This document shows, piece after piece, positions 13,081 to 14,026 of a DNA stretch of 14,026 nucleotides. Each line of letters starts with the position of its first letter. The stretch's first letter is position 1. The notes beneath the pieces were generated by a model. That model was not told the DNA's origin. It made no database searches and saw nothing but the letters and a program-made list of their open reading frames with translations. The stretch lies in contig CAMLFF010000052.1 of NCBI GenBank assembly GCA_946479185.1, positions 1-14,026 on the forward strand, written 5' to 3'. The translations under genes and the position numbers were made by a program. The DNA comes from an uncultured Sphingobium sp. GTDB lineage: Bacteria > Pseudomonadota > Alphaproteobacteria > Sphingomonadales > Sphingomonadaceae.

Positions 13081-14026
13081 CAGCGCAAGCCAGCCCAGTT
13101 GAGCAAGGCGCCGAACCAGCCTGCCTGTTCACGCGCATTGACGACCGGTGCGGCACCATAGGCGCGGCATTCAAGGCAATCGGCACGGATCGATGGCCCC
13201 TCGATCAGCCCGCGCAAATCCGCAACCACACGCGCCGCAATGCCTTGCTGGCGTAATGCGGCATGGCTCAACCAATCGCGCACGACTGGCCGCGCGGAAG
13301 CCCGGGCCTGACCACCAGTCAGGGTAGAGAGGAATTGCGTGAAAGTGTCCTTGGGCGGATCGAAATAGCGCGCCGTTGCGGCATCGCCATCCAGCTTCGC
13401 GCGCCGGGCTGCTTCGGCCACGGCTTCATCGATGCCGCCGAAACGATCGACCAGCTTGAGCTGATGCGCCGTGCCGCCATCCCACACGCGGCCTTGGGCA
13501 ATCTCGTCCACGCGCTGCGGCGAAAGCTTGCGTCCCTTGGCGACGAGGCCAATGAACTTGCCGTAAATATCCTCGACACCGGCCTGCGCCAGCTGATCAA
13601 ATTGCGGGCTGACCCCGCCCACGACATCCGGCTCACCCGAGAGCGGCGTTGCTTTCACGCCGTCGCTGGTGATGCCCGCCTTCGCCAGCGTCTCCTCAAA
13701 GCTCGGCAAAATGCCGAACACGCCGATGGAGCCAGTGATGGTGGCAGGTTCGGCGAAGATCATGTCGCTCGCCATGCTCACCCAATAGCCGCCGCTCGCC
13801 GCGACATTGGACATGGAGACGACAACCGGCAACCCTCGCGTGCGCGCTTCGACCAGTGCGGCGCGAATATCTTCCGATGCAGCAGCCGATCCACCCGGCG
13901 AATCAACACGCAGCACGAGCGCCTTGATGTTGTCGTCCGCCAGCGCATCATGGATCAGCTCGGTGATGCTCACGCCGCCCGCTGTGCCCGCCTGCGCCTC
14001 GCCATCGACGATTTCGCCTGCGACGG
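13080..14026 (-). CDS. sppA: Signal peptide peptidase SppA, C-terminal part (5' end beyond the window)
   Basis: The frame runs open to the window edge, giving 314 visible residues; the N-terminal region lies outside. These residues match the second half of long-form (67K-type) SppA, a membrane-anchored serine protease facing the periplasm that degrades cleaved signal peptides. Visible landmarks are the VAGEIVDGEAQAG strand at the edge, LRVDSPGGSAAASEDI, the nucleophile loop NVAASGGYWVSMASD (Ser codon at 13796-13794) and the TITGSIGVFG segment forming the oxyanion and substrate groove. The catalytic lysine of long-form enzymes sits in the first repeat, outside the window, so activity cannot be judged. 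The GTG at 13973 is not the real start, because homology continues upstream. The stop overlaps the GFA-family start. Confidence 0.93.
   Translation of the reverse strand, partial: VAGEIVDGEAQAGTAGGVSITELIHDALADDNIKALVLRVDSPGGSAAASEDIRAALVEARTRGLPVVVSMSNVAASGGYWVSMASDMIFAEPATITGSIGVFGILPSFEETLAKAGITSDGVKATPLSGEPDVVGGVSPQFDQLAQAGVEDIYGKFIGLVAKGRKLSPQRVDEIAQGRVWDGGTAHQLKLVDRFGGIDEAVAEAARRAKLDGDAATARYFDPPKDTFTQFLSTLTGGQARASARPVVRDWLSHAALRQQGIAARVVADLRGLIEGPSIRADCLECRAYGAAPVVNAREQAGWFGALLNWAGLR

Noticed and set aside
1..14026. Mobile element, defence island or CRISPR locus
   Set aside because: There are no transposase, integrase, restriction, toxin-antitoxin or repeat-spacer patterns, and composition appears uniform with housekeeping genes throughout.

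Overview
The window is an ordinary, gene-dense stretch of a high-GC alphaproteobacterial chromosome. The best guess is a sphingomonad (Sphingomonadaceae): the conserved block DUF3576 lipoprotein - leuS - lptE - holA is typical of Alphaproteobacteria, and an exported protein unfamiliar outside sphingomonads (7829-8581) sits divergent to it. I see no tRNA, rRNA, insertion sequence, phage gene, CRISPR array or plasmid function. I found no convincing new multi-gene system, and the findings are modest.

Layout. Positions 1-2770 hold three minus-strand genes for small metal-dependent enzymes: a LigB-type 4,5-DOPA-like extradiol dioxygenase (5-784), a VOC/glyoxalase-fold protein (950-1435) and an orphan Rieske oxygenase alpha subunit (1568-2770). 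A near-ideal palindrome (TTTTCC-N5-GGAAAA) sits just upstream of the Rieske gene. Positions 2904-7452 are an essential housekeeping block read right to left: DUF3576 lipoprotein, leuS (leucyl-tRNA synthetase), lptE (LPS transport lipoprotein) and holA (DNA polymerase III delta), with leuS and lptE overlapping at TGATG. A 376-bp divergent intergenic region (7453-7828) carries a promoter candidate for the operon, a 7-bp-arm palindrome and a hairpin ahead of the plus-strand gene.

Positions 7829-10064 hold two exported plus-strand proteins: an unassigned protein ending in an outer-membrane beta-signal-like strand, and a two-domain SGNH/GDSL hydrolase with an unusual Ala-Asp-Ser block I. Positions 10042-11927 hold a degenerate ThiE/TenI-like gene, divergent from yggS (PLP homeostasis) with only 22 bp between the start codons, then a convergent NADPH-dependent FMN reductase-like gene. 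Positions 12038-14026 hold a UPF0126/TRIC-type membrane channel, a GFA-fold zinc protein overlapping it tail to tail, and the C-terminal part of the SppA protease, translationally coupled to the GFA gene and cut by the window edge.

The genes mostly serve unrelated functions: envelope biogenesis (LptE, SppA, exported proteins), translation and replication (LeuS, HolA), cofactor homeostasis (YggS, the ThiE-like protein) and redox or detoxification enzymes. All three convergent gene pairs overlap or abut within 4 bp, leaving no room for conventional terminators.
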